Below are positions 33,694 to 42,450 of a DNA stretch of 64,000 bases, piece after piece. The stretch's first letter is position 1. Every line of letters starts with the position of its first letter. The notes under the pieces are model-generated. The model worked only from the letters and a program-made list of their open reading frames with translations. It was not told where the DNA came from and ran no database searches. The stretch is taken from assembly GCF_035818635.1 (NCBI RefSeq), contig NZ_JAYLLH010000005.1:1-64000 (forward strand). Direction: 5' to 3'. This DNA comes from Mesobacterium_A hydrothermale (lineage in GTDB: Bacteria; Pseudomonadota; Alphaproteobacteria; Rhodobacterales; Rhodobacteraceae). The translations under genes were made by a program, and so were the position numbers.

Positions 33694-34582
33694 GGACCAG
33701 CGCCTTGTAGAGCTGCCGGATGTGTTCGGTCAGCGGCCCCATCTGGCCTGTGCCGATCTGACGGCCGTCGATTTCACCCACCGGGGTCTGTGCGCCGAAG
33801 GTGCCGGTCAGGAACGCCTCGTCCGCGCCGTAGGTGTCGACCAGCGAGAAGTTGCGTTCATAGACCGGAATGCCGTTGGCGCGGCAGATGTCGATCACCT
33901 TTTGCCGGGTGATCCCGTTCATGCAGTAGTCACCGGTGCTGGTCCAGACCGCCCCCTTGCGAACGATGAAAAAGTTGCAGGCGTTGGTGGTGTTCACAAA
34001 GCCATGCAGGTCCAGCATCAGCGCCTCGTCCGCGCCGGCCTTTTCGGCAGCGATGCAGGCCAGGATGCAGTTCAGTTTCGAATGGCTGTTGAGCTTGGGG
34101 TCCTGCGTCATCGGCAGGCCACGGATATGCGGCACGGTGGCCAGCCGGATCGGGCGCGGGATCGAGGGTTTGGAATGTTCCATGATGATCGCCACGGTCG
34201 GCCCCTGCCGTGACAACGCCGGGTGCTGGAACGGGCGCGATTTCACCCCGCGCGTGATCATCAGCCGGGCGTGGGCGTCGTGATCCATGCCGTTGGCAAT
34301 CCGGGTTTCTTCCAGCGCGGCGATGACCTGTTCGCGGGTCATCTGCGGATCGAGGTCGATGGCTTTCAGCGCTTCGAACAACCGGTCCATGTGGTCATCA
34401 AGGAACGACCAGCGCCCGTGATAAAGCCGCAGCCCTTCCCACACGCCGTCGCCCAGCATGAAGCCCGAGTCGAAAACGCTGACCGTCGCCTCTGCCCGGG
34501 GCTTCAGCGTGCCGTTGATCCAGATAAGGACGGTTGCGTTGCGCGCGTCCTCGGTGGCCTGATGGGTGGTGATCTTGTCCAT
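33686..34582 (-). CDS. Class IV PLP-dependent aminotransferase (BCAT / D-amino acid transaminase fold)
   Basis: 298 residues from ATG 34582; a GTG at 34591 is the alternative and neither has a strong ribosome site. Fold-type IV marks are clear: DSGFMLGDGVWEG near the N-terminus, the catalytic lysine K169 in NSHSKLNCILACIAAEKAGA, and the late TGTFGAQTPVGEIDG loop. The position that in branched-chain aminotransferases is a Glu contacting the PLP ring nitrogen appears as Thr (GFVNTTNACNFF, near residue 198). It is therefore likely an aminotransferase of altered chemistry or specificity, not simply IlvE. It precedes the sulfotransferase-like gene. Confidence 0.8.
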   Translation of the reverse strand: MDKITTHQATEDARNATVLIWINGTLKPRAEATVSVFDSGFMLGDGVWEGLRLYHGRWSFLDDHMDRLFEALKAIDLDPQMTREQVIAALEETRIANGMDHDAHARLMITRGVKSRPFQHPALSRQGPTVAIIMEHSKPSIPRPIRLATVPHIRGLPMTQDPKLNSHSKLNCILACIAAEKAGADEALMLDLHGFVNTTNACNFFIVRKGAVWTSTGDYCMNGITRQKVIDICRANGIPVYERNFSLVDTYGADEAFLTGTFGAQTPVGEIDGRQIGTGQMGPLTEHIRQLYKALVHA

Positions 34583-34714
34583 GGACGTCACGCTATCAGG
34601 TCGCGCGGAACTGCCAAGGGGTCACGCGCGCTCACCAAGCGGTGAAATTGCGTTGCAGGTGATTGTCTGGGCAGGGCGATGGGCGCAGCGTGGGGCAAGA
34701 AAAGGAGATTTGCC

Positions 34715-35359
34715 ATGAAACGCGCCCTGATCCTGAGCCTGCTGATCGTGATCGGCCTGTTTGCCCGCAGCCACGAGGCGGAGGCAGGGGAAACCCGTGA
34801 TATCGTTGTGGCCGGCGGATGTTTCTGGTGCGTCGAATCCGATTTCGAATCCGTGCGCGGGGTGAAAGAGGTGATCTCGGGCTATACCGGCGGGCGCGGT
34901 CAGAACCCGACCTACAAGCAGGTGTCGCGCGGCGGCACCGGGCATTACGAGGCGGTGCGGATCATCTATGACAGTGGCGTGGTGACGCGCGACCAGCTGT
35001 ATGACATGTTCTTCCGCTCGGTCGATCCGACGGATGCGGGCGGGCAGTTCTGCGACCGGGGCGACAGTTACCGCACCGCGATCTTTGCCGATGGCGATGC
35101 GGAACGGCAGGCGGCAGAGGCGGCCAAGGCCCGCGCGCAGGCGGCGCTGGGGCGCCAGATCGTAACGCCGGTTCTGACGGCCGGGACGTTCTGGCCGGCC
35201 GAGGACTATCACCAGGATTACTACAAGGGCACCAGCCGGGTGATCACGCGGTTCGGCGTGATCCGGCAGAACGACGCCTACAAGCGCTATCGTGAAGGCT
35301 GCGGGCGCGACCAGCGGGTCAGGCAGCTGTGGGGATCGGCGGCGGCGTTCGCGCACTGA
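34715..35359 (+). CDS. msrA: Peptide methionine sulfoxide reductase A, exported form
   Basis: 214 residues from ATG 34715, set by AAGGAG at 34702-34707. Residues 1-24 form a Sec-type signal (KRALILSLLIVIGLFA, then SHEAEA), so the enzyme probably works in the periplasm. The catalytic GCFWC motif has C36 as the nucleophile, and GTGHYEAV and EDYHQDYY complete the active site. A likely resolving Cys is in REGCGRD near the C-terminus. It reduces Met-S-sulfoxide in proteins. No msrB or msrPQ gene is adjacent. Confidence 0.93.
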   Translation: MKRALILSLLIVIGLFARSHEAEAGETRDIVVAGGCFWCVESDFESVRGVKEVISGYTGGRGQNPTYKQVSRGGTGHYEAVRIIYDSGVVTRDQLYDMFFRSVDPTDAGGQFCDRGDSYRTAIFADGDAERQAAEAAKARAQAALGRQIVTPVLTAGTFWPAEDYHQDYYKGTSRVITRFGVIRQNDAYKRYREGCGRDQRVRQLWGSAAAFAH

Positions 35360-35370
35360 TCGGGGGCGTG

Positions 35371-36246
35371 TCAGCCGCCGCGCATTTCGTGCACCTCTTT
35401 CAGGTCGGGGATCACGTCGGCGGTGCCTTGCCGGGTGACCATCAGCGCCGCCGCCGTCGTGGCCAGTGACAGCGCCTGTTCCATCGGCATGCCCCGGTCC
35501 AGCCCGGCGACAAGATAGCCGGTGAACGTGTCGCCCGCGCCGGTGGTGTCGACCGGCGTGACGGGCAGCGCGGGCACGTCCAGCGCCTGACCGGTGTCGG
35601 TGTTGATCCAGCGCGCGCCTTTCGCGCCCAGCGTCACCACGATATCGCGGACCGGCAGGGTTTCGACGTTTTGCCCGGTGGCCTTGGCCAGTTGCGCGGC
35701 CTCGACTTCGTTCAGGATGAGCAGGTCCAGCAGGGGCAGGACGGCGGACACGGCATCAGAGTCGAAAGGAGCGGCGGCATAGGCCACGCGCATCCCCTTG
35801 GCCGAGGCGATCCGGGCCCCGTCGCGCTGGGCGTTGGTTTCGTTCTGGAACAGGAACGTGTCAGATTCGGTCGCGGCGGCCATGGCCTGGCTCAACAGGT
35901 CGGCGGGGATGGCGTGGTTGGCGCCGGGGGCCAGCACGATGCTGTTTTCGCCCGCCGCATCCAGCATGACGATCGCATGGCCGGTGGGGTCGGGCACGGT
36001 GGCGATCCGGGTGGTGTCGACGCCGTATTCCGTCAGCCGCTCAACCGCCCATTTGCCGTCGGACCCGACCGCGCCGATATGCACGACATGGGCTGCCGCC
36101 CGGGCCGCGGCGACGGACATGTTGGTGCCCTTGCCGCCCAGGCCGCGCCAGTGGTCCGTTGCGGCCAGCGTTTCGCCCGGCCCCGGGAAATGCGGCAGGC
36201 GATAGAACAGGTCGGCGTTGATCGAACCGAGGTTGTAGATGGTCAT
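35371..36246 (-). CDS. Ribokinase-family (PfkB) sugar kinase
   Basis: 291 residues from ATG 36246, preceded by AAGGAGG. The N-terminal GSINADLFYRL, the sugar-binding GGKGTNMSVAAAR and the C-terminal PfkB signature DTTGAGDTF with its catalytic Asp are all present. Ribose to ribose-5-phosphate is the typical reaction, but the family also covers other pentoses and nucleosides and no sugar transporter or hydrolase is beside it. It is convergent with msrA and lies downstream of maeB on the same strand with a 66-bp gap. Confidence 0.85.
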   Translation of the reverse strand: MTIYNLGSINADLFYRLPHFPGPGETLAATDHWRGLGGKGTNMSVAAARAAAHVVHIGAVGSDGKWAVERLTEYGVDTTRIATVPDPTGHAIVMLDAAGENSIVLAPGANHAIPADLLSQAMAAATESDTFLFQNETNAQRDGARIASAKGMRVAYAAAPFDSDAVSAVLPLLDLLILNEVEAAQLAKATGQNVETLPVRDIVVTLGAKGARWINTDTGQALDVPALPVTPVDTTGAGDTFTGYLVAGLDRGMPMEQALSLATTAAALMVTRQGTADVIPDLKEVHEMRGG

Positions 36247-36312
36247 GGCGGGCCTCCTTGCCGGCGGATGGTGGGGCCAAACCCCGTCCACCGCAAGGGG
36301 CCGACGCGCGGC

Positions 36313-38568
36313 CTAGCCGACCTTGCAGGCCGCCAGCACCGCCATGTTCAGGATGTCGTTCGCCGTCATGTTCGCCGAACAGATCTGGATCGACTTGTCG
36401 ACCCCGGCCAGGATCGGGCCGATCACCGTGGCGCCCGCCATTTCCTGCATCAGCTTGACCGAGATCGAGGCCGAATGCCGCGCCGGAACCACAAGGATGT
36501 TGGCCGGGCCGGACAGGCGCTGGAACGGATAGGTTTCCTGCACCTTGGCGTTCAACGCCACGTCGACGGTCATTTCGCCTTCGTATTCGAAATCGACGCC
36601 GCGCTTGTCCAGAACCAGCGGCGCGATGTGCATCTTTTCGGCGCGTTCCGACACCGGGTAGCCGAAGGTCGAGAACGACACGAAGGCGACGCGCGGTTCC
36701 AGCCCAAGGTGACGGGCCACCTTGGCGGCGCGTTCGGCGATGTCGGCCAGGTCGTTTTCATCGGGCCATTCGTGTACCAGCGTGTCGGCGATCAGGACGA
36801 TCTTGCCCTTGTGCAGGATCGCGGTCACGCCGGCCGCACCGTGATGGGCATCGGCGTCGAAGACGTGGTTGATCAGTTCCATCACATGGGCGGATTTGCG
36901 GGTGGCCCCGGTGACCAGCCCGTCGCCATGACCATGCGCCAGCATGAGCGAGGCAAAGACATGCCGGTCGCGGGCGGCAAGGCGGTGCACGTCCTGGCGG
37001 TCAAGGCCCTTGCGTTGCAGGCGCTGGTACAGGAAATCCTTGTAGGTTTGCAGATGCCGGGTGTTGGCGGCGTTCACCACCTCCAACTCGCGCACGGCGT
37101 CTTCCATGCCGGCGGCGGTCAGTTTTTCACGCACGTCGGATTCGCGGCCCACGACCAGCGCCTTGCCCAGCCCGTTGCGCTGGTACATGACGGCGGCGCG
37201 CAACACGCGCGGATCGTCGCCTTCGGCAAAGATCATCCGGGCCTGCGCCTGACGCGCGCGGTTGTTGATCGACCGCAGCATCGGGGCGGTGGAATCCATC
37301 CGGCCCCTGAGCGTTTCCTCATACGCTTCCATGTCGATGATCGGACGCCGCGCGGCGCCGGTGTCCATGCCTGCCTTGGCGACTGCGGGCGGGATACGGT
37401 GGATCAGGCGCGGATCGAATGGCGTGGGGATGATGTAATCGCGGCCAAAGGACAGCTGCTTGCCATAGGCAAGGCCGACCTCATCTGGCACGTCTTCGCG
37501 CGCGATGGCGGCAAGCGCTTCGGCGCAGGCGATCTTCATCTGGTCGTTGATGGCGCGGGCGTGGATGTCCAGCGCGCCGCGGAACAGGTAGGGGAAACCC
37601 AGCACGTTGTTGACCTGGTTGGGATAGTCCGACCGGCCGGTGGCGACGATGGCGTCAGGGCGTACCTCGTGCGCCTCTTCCGGGGTGATTTCCGGGTCGG
37701 GGTTGGCCATGGCGAAGATGACCGGGTTTTCGGCCATGCTGGCCACCATGTCTTGCGTGACGGCGCCCTTGGCCGACACGCCCAGGAACACGTCGGCGCC
37801 TTCCATCGCTTCGTCCAGCGTGCGCAGGTCGGTTTTCACCGCGTGGGCCGATTTCCACTGGTTCATGCCTTCGGTCCGGCCCTGATAGATCACGCCCTTG
37901 GTGTCGCACATGATGCAGTTGTCATGGCGCGCGCCCATGGCCTTGATCAGTTCCAGGCAGGCGATCCCGGCGGCGCCCGCGCCGTTCAGGACGATCTTGC
38001 AGTCCTCGATCTTCTTGCCCGACAGGTGCAGCGCGTTGATCAGGCCCGCCGCGCAGATCACGGCGGTGCCGTGCTGATCGTCGTGAAAGACCGGGATGTC
38101 CATCTGCTCTTTCAGAGCCTGTTCGATGATGAAGCACTCGGGCGCCTTGATGTCTTCGAGGTTGATGCCGCCGAAGGTCGGGCCCATCAGCTTGACCGCC
38201 TTGATGAATTCGTCGGGATCCTCGGTATCGAGTTCGATGTCGATCGAGTTCACGTCGGCGAAACGCTTGAACAGCACCGACTTGCCTTCCATCACCGGCT
38301 TGCCGCCAAGCGCGCCAAGGTTGCCAAGGCCCAGAACGGCGGTGCCGTTCGAGATCACCGCCACAAGGTTGCCCTTGTTGGTGTAATCATAGGCCAGCTC
38401 GGGGTTGGCCGCGATTTCCTCGCACGGGACGGCGACGCCGGGGGAATAGGCCAGCGACAGGTCGCGCTGGGTGGTCATCGGCACGGTTGCCTGTACCTCC
38501 CACTTGCCCGGGGTCGGTTCAAGGTGGAATTGCAGGGCTTCTTCGCGGGTGAACTTGAGCTTGGCCAT
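36313..38568 (-). CDS. maeB: NADP-dependent malic enzyme with C-terminal phosphotransacetylase-like domain
   Basis: 751 residues from ATG 38568 (AKLKFTREEALQFH); upstream in-frame codons lack family similarity. Residues 1-165 form the malic N domain (AYSPGVA-PC), about 165-400 the Rossmann domain (GAGAAGIACLELI), and about 425-750 a phosphate acetyl/butyryltransferase-like domain that in MaeB is regulatory (acetyl-CoA binding). It converts malate to pyruvate with NADPH formation. It is divergent from mutS across 298 bp holding a striking AT-rich inverted repeat. Confidence 0.95.
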   Translation of the reverse strand: MAKLKFTREEALQFHLEPTPGKWEVQATVPMTTQRDLSLAYSPGVAVPCEEIAANPELAYDYTNKGNLVAVISNGTAVLGLGNLGALGGKPVMEGKSVLFKRFADVNSIDIELDTEDPDEFIKAVKLMGPTFGGINLEDIKAPECFIIEQALKEQMDIPVFHDDQHGTAVICAAGLINALHLSGKKIEDCKIVLNGAGAAGIACLELIKAMGARHDNCIMCDTKGVIYQGRTEGMNQWKSAHAVKTDLRTLDEAMEGADVFLGVSAKGAVTQDMVASMAENPVIFAMANPDPEITPEEAHEVRPDAIVATGRSDYPNQVNNVLGFPYLFRGALDIHARAINDQMKIACAEALAAIAREDVPDEVGLAYGKQLSFGRDYIIPTPFDPRLIHRIPPAVAKAGMDTGAARRPIIDMEAYEETLRGRMDSTAPMLRSINNRARQAQARMIFAEGDDPRVLRAAVMYQRNGLGKALVVGRESDVREKLTAAGMEDAVRELEVVNAANTRHLQTYKDFLYQRLQRKGLDRQDVHRLAARDRHVFASLMLAHGHGDGLVTGATRKSAHVMELINHVFDADAHHGAAGVTAILHKGKIVLIADTLVHEWPDENDLADIAERAAKVARHLGLEPRVAFVSFSTFGYPVSERAEKMHIAPLVLDKRGVDFEYEGEMTVDVALNAKVQETYPFQRLSGPANILVVPARHSASISVKLMQEMAGATVIGPILAGVDKSIQICSANMTANDILNMAVLAACKVG

Positions 38569-38656
38569 CGGTCGTCCGTTCGTCTTCTTGCGTCTTTGCC
38601 GCTGCATACCTCAAAGCGCCGGGAAAGAAACAGGCCAAATCGCACGATCTGCGCGC

Positions 38657-38688
38657 AATTTTATTTCGCGAAGTAGAAATAAAATTTC
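38657..38688. promoter_or_regulatory. AT-rich inverted repeat upstream of maeB
   Basis: AATTTTATTTC (38657-38667) and GAAATAAAATT (38676-38686) are perfect 11-bp arms around an 8-bp centre. A third half-site ATTTC at 38684-38688 makes a second overlapping palindrome with GAAAT. It lies about 90 bp before the maeB start, in the 298-bp gap shared with mutS, and is much richer in AT than its surroundings. A regulator binding site is likely; which regulator is unknown. Confidence 0.55.
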
Positions 38689-38866
38689 TCCTGACTGCCG
38701 ATTTTCGGTGTTTTCTGCCGCTACGTGTGCCGCGTGGGGCCGGGTAAAAAGCTGGGGATAACTTGGCCGACTCGCTTTCGGTCAGGGGGGCACCGCGATA
38801 TTTTGTGGAAATATTGCTGAATACCCCCCGCATCTGGTGGGGGCTGACCCCAAGGACCCATGTCCC

Positions 38867-41485
38867 ATGACGCCGATGATGGAACAGTACCTGGAAATCA
38901 AGGCGCATCATCCCAATGCGCTGCTGTTCTATCGGATGGGCGATTTCTATGAGATGTTTTTCGACGACGCGGCGGCGGCGGCAGAGGCGCTGGACATTGC
39001 GCTGACCAAGCGGGGCAAGCACGAGGGCGACGATATCCCGATGTGCGGCGTGCCGGTTCATGCTGCCGAGGGGTACCTGCTGACGCTGATCCGCAAGGGG
39101 TTTCGCGTCGCGGTTTGCGAACAGCTGGAAAGCCCGGCCGAGGCGAAGAAACGCGGGTCGAAATCGGTGGTGCGGCGCGACGTGGTGCGGCTGGTCACCC
39201 CCGGCACGCTGACCGAGGACAGCCTGCTGGAAGCGCGGCGGCACAATTACCTTGTCGCCGTCGCGCAGGTTCGGGACGCCTGGGCACTGGCCTGGGCCGA
39301 TATCTCGACCGGGGCGTTCCAGGTGATGTCGCTGGCGCAGGCACGGATCGGCGCGGAGCTGGCGCGGCTGGCCCCGGCCGAGGTTCTGGTGACCGAAACG
39401 GTCGATGAACAGGTCGGCGCGGTCTGCGAGGATATGGGCGTGACGCCGACGGTTCTGGGCCGGGCCAGTTTCGACAGCACCGCGGCCGAGGGGCGGATTT
39501 GCGCGCTGTTCGGGGTGCAGACGCTGGAAGCCTTCGCGCAGTTTTCACGGGCCGAGGTGTCGGCCATGGGCGCGCTGGTCGATTACCTGGACATCACGCA
39601 AAAGGGCAAGCTGCCGCTGTTGCAGCCGCCACGGCAGGACCATGCCTCGCGGCTGTTGCAGATCGACGCGGCGACCCGGCGGAACCTGGAACTGACCCAC
39701 AGCTTGCAGGGCGGGCGCGCGGGATCGCTGTTGTCGGTCATCGACCGGACGGTGACGGCGGCGGGCGCGCGGCTGCTGGAACGGCGGTTGTCGTCGCCAT
39801 CGCGGGACCTGGGGCTGATCCGGGCGCGGCACGACGCGGTGGACTGGGCGTTGCAGGCGCCGGCGGTTCTGCGCGAAGCGCTGCGCAAGGTGCCCGACCT
39901 GGATCGCGCGCTGTCGCGGCTGGGGCTGGATCGCGGCGGGCCGCGCGACCTGACGGCGCTGCGCAACGGGCTGGACCAGGCCGAGGTTCTGGCAGGATCG
40001 CTGGGGCCGGACTTGCCCGACCTGTTGGGTCAGGCGGGGCAGGCGTTGCGCGGTCACGAAAACCTGCTGGCCTTGCTGGATCAGGCGCTGGTGGCAGAGC
40101 CGCCGCTGCTGGTGCGGGACGGGGGGTTTGTCGCCCCGGGCTTTGACGCGGAACTGGACGAGATGCGCCAGCTGCGCGACGAGGGGCGCGGGGTGATTGC
40201 CCGGATGCAGGCCGACTATGTTGCGCAGACCGGGGTGCAAAGCCTGAAGATCAAGCACAACAACGTGCTGGGTTATTTCATCGAAACCACCGCGACCCAC
40301 GCCGAAAAGATGATGTCGCCGCCGCTGTCAGAGGTGTTCATCCACCGCCAGACCACCGCCAACCAGGTCCGGTTCACCACGGTCGAGCTGTCCGAGATGG
40401 AAACCAGGATCCTGAACGCCGGGGGCCGGGCGATCGAGATCGAGAAGCGGATTTTCGAAGAACTGCGGCAAGCGGTGCTGGCGGTTGCCCCGGCGCTGTC
40501 GCAGACCGCGCTGGCGCTGGCGGAATTTGACCTGGCCCTGGCCCTGGCCGACCTGGCGCGCGGGCAGGACTGGTGCCGGCCCAGGGTCGACGACAGCCGC
40601 GCCTTTGACATCCAGGGCGGGCGGCACCCGGTGGTCGAGGCTGCGCTGGCCAAGCAGGGCGTGCCGTTCATCGCCAATGACTGTGCGTTGAACGGTGACG
40701 GCGACGCGGCGGCGATCCAGTTGCTGACCGGGCCGAACATGGCGGGGAAATCGACCTTCCTGCGGCAGAACGCGCTGATCGCCGTGCTGGCGCAGATGGG
40801 CAGTTTCGTGCCCGCCAAGGCAGCGCATATCGGCGTGGTCAGCCAGATTTTCAGCCGTGTCGGCGCGTCCGACGACCTTGCGCGCGGGCGGTCGACCTTC
40901 ATGGTGGAAATGGTGGAAACCGCCGCCATCCTGAACCAGGCCGACAGTCATGCGCTGGTGATCCTTGATGAGATCGGGCGCGGCACGGCAACGTGGGACG
41001 GGCTGTCGATTGCCTGGGCGACGCTGGAACACCTGCACGATGTGAACCGGGTGCGCGGGCTGTTCGCAACGCATTACCACGAGCTGACGCAGCTGGCGGG
41101 CAAGCTGCCGGGGGTTGGCAATTCCACCGTCGCGGTGCGCGAATGGGAAGGCGACGTGATCTTCCTGCACGAGGTGCGGCCGGGCGCGGCGGACCGGTCC
41201 TATGGTGTGCAGGTGGCGCAGCTGGCGGGGCTGCCGCAGGCGGTGATCGCACGGGCGCGCACGGTTCTGGACGCGCTGGAAAAGGGCGACCGCGACCGCA
41301 CCAGCCCCAAGGCGCTGATCGACGATCTGCCGCTGTTTGCCGCCGCGCCGCCACCCGTCGCCAGCCCGGCCAGGGCCAAACCTTCGGAGGTCGAGGCACG
41401 GCTGGACGACCTGCACCCCGACGAGATGACCCCGCGCGAGGCGTTGCAGGCGCTGTACGATCTGAAGGCGCTGAAATCCGGGTGA
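38867..41485 (+). CDS. mutS: DNA mismatch repair ATPase MutS
   Basis: 872 residues from ATG 38867, with AAGGA nine bases upstream. The mismatch-reading GDFYEMF motif lies at residues 25-31, the Walker A loop GPNMAGKST near 620, and the ABC-type signature and Walker B (RGRSTFMVEM, VILDEIGRGTATWDG) follow. The C-terminal tail ends in a short helical dimer region. It recognises mispaired DNA and recruits MutL. Canonical family length. It converges with the ABC permease gene, with 6 bp between them. Confidence 0.97.
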   Translation: MTPMMEQYLEIKAHHPNALLFYRMGDFYEMFFDDAAAAAEALDIALTKRGKHEGDDIPMCGVPVHAAEGYLLTLIRKGFRVAVCEQLESPAEAKKRGSKSVVRRDVVRLVTPGTLTEDSLLEARRHNYLVAVAQVRDAWALAWADISTGAFQVMSLAQARIGAELARLAPAEVLVTETVDEQVGAVCEDMGVTPTVLGRASFDSTAAEGRICALFGVQTLEAFAQFSRAEVSAMGALVDYLDITQKGKLPLLQPPRQDHASRLLQIDAATRRNLELTHSLQGGRAGSLLSVIDRTVTAAGARLLERRLSSPSRDLGLIRARHDAVDWALQAPAVLREALRKVPDLDRALSRLGLDRGGPRDLTALRNGLDQAEVLAGSLGPDLPDLLGQAGQALRGHENLLALLDQALVAEPPLLVRDGGFVAPGFDAELDEMRQLRDEGRGVIARMQADYVAQTGVQSLKIKHNNVLGYFIETTATHAEKMMSPPLSEVFIHRQTTANQVRFTTVELSEMETRILNAGGRAIEIEKRIFEELRQAVLAVAPALSQTALALAEFDLALALADLARGQDWCRPRVDDSRAFDIQGGRHPVVEAALAKQGVPFIANDCALNGDGDAAAIQLLTGPNMAGKSTFLRQNALIAVLAQMGSFVPAKAAHIGVVSQIFSRVGASDDLARGRSTFMVEMVETAAILNQADSHALVILDEIGRGTATWDGLSIAWATLEHLHDVNRVRGLFATHYHELTQLAGKLPGVGNSTVAVREWEGDVIFLHEVRPGAADRSYGVQVAQLAGLPQAVIARARTVLDALEKGDRDRTSPKALIDDLPLFAAAPPPVASPARAKPSEVEARLDDLHPDEMTPREALQALYDLKALKSG

Positions 41486-41491
41486 CCTGCC

Positions 41492-42322
41492 CTAGCGGCG
41501 GGCATTCCACGACGCCGAGGCGTGCTTGCGGGTATAAAATTCGCCCATCAGCCCGATCATCAGGAAGGCGATGCTGACGTAGATCGGGTATTCCAGCGAC
41601 GAATTGCGCGGTGCGTAGTTCAGGAAGGCATAGCCGCGCGACTGGTCGATGATGTGGAACAGCGGGTTCCAGTCAAAGATCACCAGCGTAAAGCCCGACA
41701 ACTTGTTGGCGACGAACATCTTGCCCGAGGCAATCATGTTGGCCCGGGAATAGACCGTCGACACGATCTGCACCGGGGTCGGGAACCAAGGCTTCGCGGC
41801 AAGGAAGATCATGCCGATCGAGGCGCCGGAAAACCACGCCAGAAGGACCATCAGCAAACAGCCGACGGGGTCGTGAATTTCGCTCATCACGCCGGGGTTG
41901 AAGCCCACGTCATAGACGAACAGCACCACCAGCAGCGACAGCAACTGGATGTAAAGTGCCGAAAGCATGGCCGCGGCGATGGCGATCACCGTGTTCATCG
42001 GCGCGTGCTGCATCATCGGGCTGGCCGGCCCTTCGGACCCGATGACCGCGCTCATGGTCTTGGCATAGGTCATGTACAGGAAAACACCGGTCATGATGTA
42101 GACCATGAAATCCCCGCGCAGTGCACTGCCGCGCATACCAAGGATGGCGAACATGAAATAGAAGGCGAGCACGAAAATCGCCGTCTGCAACATGTTCATC
42201 AGGATCGCCATGAAGGCGTTGCCATGGGTCTTGCGAACAGAACGAACAGCGTTGTGATAGATCAGCTCAGAGATATAAAGCGCTGAACCAAGGTGCGATC
42301 TGCGTTGTGTTTGTTGAAACAT
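41492..42322 (-). CDS. ABC-2 type polysaccharide export permease (KpsM/Wzm-like)
   Basis: 276 residues with six predicted membrane helices. The pattern LRGDFMVYIMTGVFLYMTYAK and the WNPLFHIIDQSRG segment before the last helices are typical of capsule and O-antigen export permeases. It would work with an ATPase of the KpsT/Wzt type to pass a glycan across the inner membrane, but no such ATPase gene is in the window. It is divergent from cysQ and the glycosyltransferase block, which supports a role in surface-glycan export. Confidence 0.82.
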   Translation of the reverse strand: MFQQTQRRSHLGSALYISELIYHNAVRSVRKTHGNAFMAILMNMLQTAIFVLAFYFMFAILGMRGSALRGDFMVYIMTGVFLYMTYAKTMSAVIGSEGPASPMMQHAPMNTVIAIAAAMLSALYIQLLSLLVVLFVYDVGFNPGVMSEIHDPVGCLLMVLLAWFSGASIGMIFLAAKPWFPTPVQIVSTVYSRANMIASGKMFVANKLSGFTLVIFDWNPLFHIIDQSRGYAFLNYAPRNSSLEYPIYVSIAFLMIGLMGEFYTRKHASASWNARR

Positions 42323-42450
42323 GGTCTCACTGCTCGGACGAGGCTGCGAAAAGGTGCCGGATTTCTTGCCGTTCCGATCGGTTCACAGCATAAGGTGCGG
42401 TATCTTGCTAATCAATGAATCTGGCAATTCATAGGCGAAGGAACGAAATT

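Noticed and set aside
35671..38676. Plus-strand open frame of about 1000 codons opposite the kinase and maeB
   Set aside because: Antisense to MaeB, whose motifs and domain order are complete.
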